From: Trichoplax sp. H2
Lineage: Eukaryota > Placozoa > Uniplacotomia > Trichoplacea
DNA: 50,234 nucleotides
Assembly (NCBI GenBank): GCA_003344405.1
Contig: NOWV01000315.1
Coordinates: forward strand, 1 to 50,234
Reading direction: 5' to 3'
A model generated the notes under the pieces. That model was not told the origin of the DNA. It ran no database searches and worked only from the letters and a program-made list of their open reading frames with translations. This document shows, piece after piece, positions 46,187 through 50,234 of the stretch. A program made the translations under genes and the position numbers. Within the stretch, counting starts at the first letter, position 1; each line of letters starts with the position of its first letter.

Positions 46187-47236
46187 TTATTTATTAAAAA
46201 TAAGTACACGATTAGTCTTTTTTTGCCACAATAACCTCATTGCAAGTCTAATACGGTTGTTATAAAGGCAAAATAGAATCGGATTTTGAACGGAATTCAA
46301 CGCACTCATTCCAAATCCACAACTTAGAATAATAACAATGTATGACTTATCTCTTAACAGAAAATCTAGATAAGGAACTTTAGTTATTATAAGACTTATT
46401 ATTATCAAGAAAAATGGTAATGCATTAATCAGATGCATGATTGTCGATATGATCATCATTTTGGTCGCATGAATTTGCCGACAACGACTGTCTTTATTTT
46501 TATATGCAAGTTTAGATAAGCTACAAGTAATACTAGCTGTCCGAACTGTCTTACTTACTTTGTAATATAAACATGTCGCAATCAATAATGGAGAAGGATA
46601 AGCTATAATACAGGTTATAATACGATAAACAACTATGTTATGATCTGTTGGTGTCCGTCTTTGCAAATCGCACAAGAAAGGATAACGATAATTTACATTT
46701 ACGGTCAGAGAGAATGAGGGCGCTAATACTATACCGATTAGCCACGTTAGTAATATTGTTATCTTCAGAGTCATGGGTTTATAAAAAGGAGAGCGAGAAT
46801 GACTTCTTTTCTTTACTGTAAAATAACGATCAATGCTGATGGCCATTAAGGATTGTGATGATGTTATAATTAACCAAGCAAACGAAAAATAATTTATTTT
46901 GCAAAACAATTTGTACATTTTACGATTCGATGTACTGCCATAATTGAATGCAATGGTTAAAAATATGTGAAATGATACAAAACTTAAGAATATAACGTCA
47001 GATATCGCCATATTTGCTGATAATATGTAAGATGGAGTATGAAATTTTCGGTGTCGATAGATTATCATGATTAAGGATATATTTCCTACCAAGCCAATAA
47101 GCCAAAGAGGTATCAGAGCAAGAGGCATAAAAAGCATTAAGTTGCGGTAGGAAAGATTTTCTGGGCTAATTTTCCAAGCAGATTTATTCGATGCATTATT
47201 CAATACGATATCAAGGTGAACGTTGTATTCTGCCAT
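46187..47236 (-). CDS. Class A GPCR, tandem-array member 5
   Basis: Intronless 349-aa receptor. Seen: three N-glycosylation sites in the N-terminus (N14, N17, N27); N52 in TM1; D80 in LSANMAISD; C112 and C189 for the TM3-ECL2 disulfide; TSSQS then IDRY with D136-R137-Y138; a long basic second loop (KKRSHSRSPF); W165 and P173 in TM4; YPSPL in TM5; HATKMM before TM6; TM6 HLINALP, with P274 kept, the usual F at 6.44 replaced by H268, and A272 in place of the toggle tryptophan; NPILF 318-322. The tail is short and basic, about 27 residues after NPxxF. The last codons AAT AAA TAA contain an AATAAA that overlaps the stop, possibly by chance. It is an active-looking member of the minus-strand family with an intact frame; ligand unknown. 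Confidence 0.94.
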   Translation of the reverse strand: MAEYNVHLDIVLNNASNKSAWKISPENLSYRNLMLFMPLALIPLWLIGLVGNISLIMIIYRHRKFHTPSYILSANMAISDVIFLSFVSFHIFLTIAFNYGSTSNRKMYKLFCKINYFSFAWLIITSSQSLMAISIDRYFTVKKRSHSRSPFYKPMTLKITILLTWLIGIVLAPSFSLTVNVNYRYPFLCDLQRRTPTDHNIVVYRIITCIIAYPSPLLIATCLYYKVSKTVRTASITCSLSKLAYKNKDSRCRQIHATKMMIISTIMHLINALPFFLIIISLIITKVPYLDFLLRDKSYIVIILSCGFGMSALNSVQNPILFCLYNNRIRLAMRLLWQKKTNRVLIFNK

Positions 47237-49793
47237 TATTACTTTTCCTGTAGCATACGTAGTACTTATGAGCTGAAATTGATCCTCAATTTATTTAGAC
47301 TTTTTGCGAAAAAAATATCAAACACTGATATCTAATATCCTAGCGCACGTATATTTATGTAAATATCTATAAGTAAATTTGGTACGTAGCTGACCTTTGT
47401 CAAATGATAAGTACTAGCCAATCCCGATACTAAAAGAATTCTTCATGCAAGTGAACCGAAACGTTAAGATTTGTTAAGTAACATTAATTACTTTATTGTT
47501 TTTTAGCCATATTTAGCTATCAATTAATAATTGATGTCAGTTCCTGTTTATGTAAGTATCTTTAATCTTTCTGGGAAAAATTACTGGAAGTTTGTAATTT
47601 TGCCATTAGGTTTGAAAACTATAGATCATTATAGCAAACATAGAGGAAGGAATAATATAGGTAAAGAGCTTCGCGTAATCAATACAAAGAAAAATTTATT
47701 CTATAAGCTATCCAACACACCATCAATATGAATTTATCACTTTACAACTTCTAATATGGTGTACTTATTTGGTAAATTACTTCATAACGAATAATGTATT
47801 AGTGGTATTTTGGACATTATATTTGTTTAGTTATTCAGATTCTTTTTAAATCTAACGTTTAAACCAAGTTTTTTAGACCACCTTTATAATATTTAATACG
47901 AAAATAAATTAAAAGTCTTTTCCCTTTAGTATTTCATAAAGTACCAGCACTATTGGTAATATAATGCAAAATCTGAGGATACAGCAGAAATTTATTTGCA
48001 TTTGATTACTGATCATTAAATGATCTGCGAACAAATTCTTTCAATTAGTCCAGTGAAAATATTCTACTTACATTTATCTATAGCGGAAAAGCATCCGAAT
48101 ATTTCTTTAGTCATTCATATTACTTAATTTATTCCTTTAAATACAAACTTTTTGAGGCTATGACATCAACGACTTTATCAATTTAATATTTCGTGAAGTA
48201 TCCGAAATGCTTCCTTTTACATTGTAAATTTCACTAAAAGCAAGGCATGAGTTTAACTCTATTCTTTATTATTAGCAGTAATGGAAAATGCTGTCAATCC
48301 ATAAATCTTAACGGTGCAATAGGTTATAAAGATTTGCTGTCATCATAAATTTTTAAGCTTCAAATTTTACGGAATTGGCCAGTTGGACATCTCATGATCA
48401 GTTTAGACCATATTATTTCAGACGGAATTTATCAATTGGCAAAGTGAATTAAAATCTTGAAGAATAATGACCATGCTGTTGGTTATCTTTCTTACTTGTT
48501 TAAATGTCGAAAAACGAGCAATGAGAAGAGAATTAATACACAAACGTAAATTCTATATATTCACAAGAACTCCAATACCAGATCATAAAAATTAATTATT
48601 ACTAATGGTCATTCTAATTTTCGATAAACAATAGTGCTTACTTTTTCAATTTTGCAGTAGCAGCACTTTAGCAGGTACGTCAACTAAAAGCTTTATACAA
48701 TAAATTCAATTAATATAAAAAATGGAAGAAAATTATTATTTACGCAAATTTACCAGTCAGACTTTTAATTCCTACTTATTGATTAAAGAATGTGGATGAG
48801 CACTTGTGATTTATTGATCGTCCTAAATCTTGAAACAACTTAATCAATGCTCATATCTTTCACTGTTAGCAATACTTTAGGTAATGATTAATTAAATGCG
48901 GGCTACAATAACAGTTAAAACTGAATTTAGCTAACTATTCGTTGATAATTGAAAATCATAAAGTATTATAGGTAGGCAATAATGCTCGATTATTCCATTT
49001 TTATGATCTATACTTCAATTCTACTATAAGTTGTAAAGAGAAAATAAAAAATTTAATTGATTTTTGTTACACTCAGCTGAATAAATATTTCTGCTAATGC
49101 AGCCTACCTTCCAGTATACAATATAGCATATTTTCTTCCATCAATTAATAAAATCCAAATGTGTCTTAATATTTATAAATTTTCAGCTTTTGACCTTTCA
49201 ATTAATACAGGCATAGAAATCGCGATTTAACACATGCAAGCTTTCTAATTTAGCAACGAGTCAGTAAGATGTAGTCTGTTGAATTTGTTCTTTATTATTT
49301 GCTACTTCCATTCCTCGACTACTTTATGGATTTCGATGCTTAAGAAATTAATAAGGTGGTCATGATATATCTTACGCTGATTAAATTTCTAAACACTGAA
49401 AGATTAAAAATGTCAACAGCTTATGAACTAATTATTCGATAATATAATCGTTTTATCAGATTGCAGTATTTTTATACAAAATTTCGTTCGACATTAGAAT
49501 CGTTAATATTTTTTATGATATCCTAATAGTTATAAATTTCAGCAGAAATTTTATTTATAGGCGTATAATAAAATCGCTGAGTCAGTTACTAATTTTGATT
49601 TTGATTTTGCAGGATTTTACGTTACAGTCACAATATACATTATACATCATACAATATAAGCCTAATGCGATGGTGCATAAGAACGTTAAAATATAAAGCA
49701 CCTAAGATTTCACAATATATTAGCTTTGCTATTGATAAATACCTTCATGACTGAATATGAATATCAGAAAAAATTACTATCAATAGGTAACTG
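47237..49793. other. Intergenic, nothing recognised
   Basis: About 2.6 kb of AT-rich DNA upstream of the receptor at 46187-47236. A 66-codon plus-strand frame at 47531-47731 has no domain-like pattern. No repeat match until 49794. Confidence 0.4.
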
Positions 49794-50234
49794 TGTGTTA
49801 CGGAGCTAGTAGCTCCGTGTTTACGATTAATAATTGTTTACAATCGTGTATGACCATGCTGACTAGCACCTAGTAGTAGAAAATAGCTGTCATGTAATTG
49901 AAGTAAGTATTATTAGTGTGGAATTGCTATACGCAGTATTAAGGCAGTTAGCAATCAATAATTGTTGGTCGCTTAATATTATTATTGCTACTGATTATTA
50001 ATCGTGTATTATTATGGTCTAACAAATAGGACATAAATATTGTTCTCTGTTGTTGTGTGTGATAATTAGACTTGCTAACTGGAGTAACTAATATTATTGG
50101 CGACAAGTATAGTGACTGTAAATAAGAAAGGGTATTTAAGTTCTCCTGAGACTAGTGTAAAGGAGAAGGCCTTAGTGTAGCTAGAAGTTAATAAAGTTAT
50201 TAACCTAGATCTATCGTTTGACTCAGTCTCTTTA
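49794..50234 (+). repeat. Probable LTR, family I, cut by window end
   Basis: Begins TGTGTTACGGAGC and immediately folds into a strong hairpin (ACGGAGCT / AGCTCCGT), as the other LTRs here do. TATTTAAG at 50133-50140 and AATAAAG at 50190-50196 follow in promoter-then-poly(A) order. The right end lies beyond the window, so I cannot tell a solo LTR from the 5' LTR of a full element. Confidence 0.5.

Noticed and set aside
1-50234. tRNA, rRNA or CRISPR features
   Set aside because: I found no convincing tRNA arm pattern, no rRNA-like block and no regularly spaced repeats by eye. A tRNA or covariance-model scan was not possible here.

Overview
The window looks like nuclear DNA from an early-branching animal. 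It is strongly AT-rich. It holds single-exon class A (rhodopsin-like) G-protein-coupled receptors (GPCRs), one receptor gene with a spliceosomal intron, and a dense load of eukaryotic LTR-type repeats and a MITE. A placozoan or a similar early-branching metazoan is my best guess from the receptor style and base composition; nothing here proves the species.

Genes. Five intact, intronless receptor genes of one family lie on the minus strand (1002-2081, 7897-8985, 18977-20056, 38717-39751, 46187-47236). They share diagnostic segments: a TPSYILSANMAISD-like TM2, TSSQS in TM3 just before DRY, SPF in the second intracellular loop, a CDL motif in ECL2, ATKMM at the start of TM6, and QNP in TM7. All have lost the usual CWxP motif of TM6. 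Three decayed members of the same family and strand lie between them: 11937-12994, about 23390-24660, and a small relic at 14908-15025. This is a head-to-tail tandem array with birth-and-death turnover. A sixth receptor, of a different opsin/melatonin-receptor-like type, lies on the plus strand in two exons (27913-28163 and 29389-30226). Its splice junction is in frame and gives 362 aa.

Repeats. Most other recognisable content is short dispersed elements with TG...CA ends. Several have exact 5-bp target-site duplications (TSDs) that I could read directly: G1 5830-6270 (CATTT), B1 6435-6913 (TCGAC), A2 13258-13808 (AAGTG), A3 14374-14823 (GTAGC) and D2 42689-43317 (ATCGT). They carry AATAAAG and TATA-like signals, so they are best read as solo LTRs of several families (A, B, D, G, plus probable I and J, and a larger LTR-like repeat E). 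Most begin with a short hairpin right after the terminal TGT. One D copy is nested inside an E copy.

Assembly artefact. Around 31186-32344 two gaps of 20 N separate two near-identical copies of the same locus, one with and one without a 235-bp MITE. This looks like two haplotypes laid end to end.

The remaining DNA, over half the window, shows no coding, RNA-gene or repeat signal that I can defend. I saw no tRNA, rRNA or CRISPR array.
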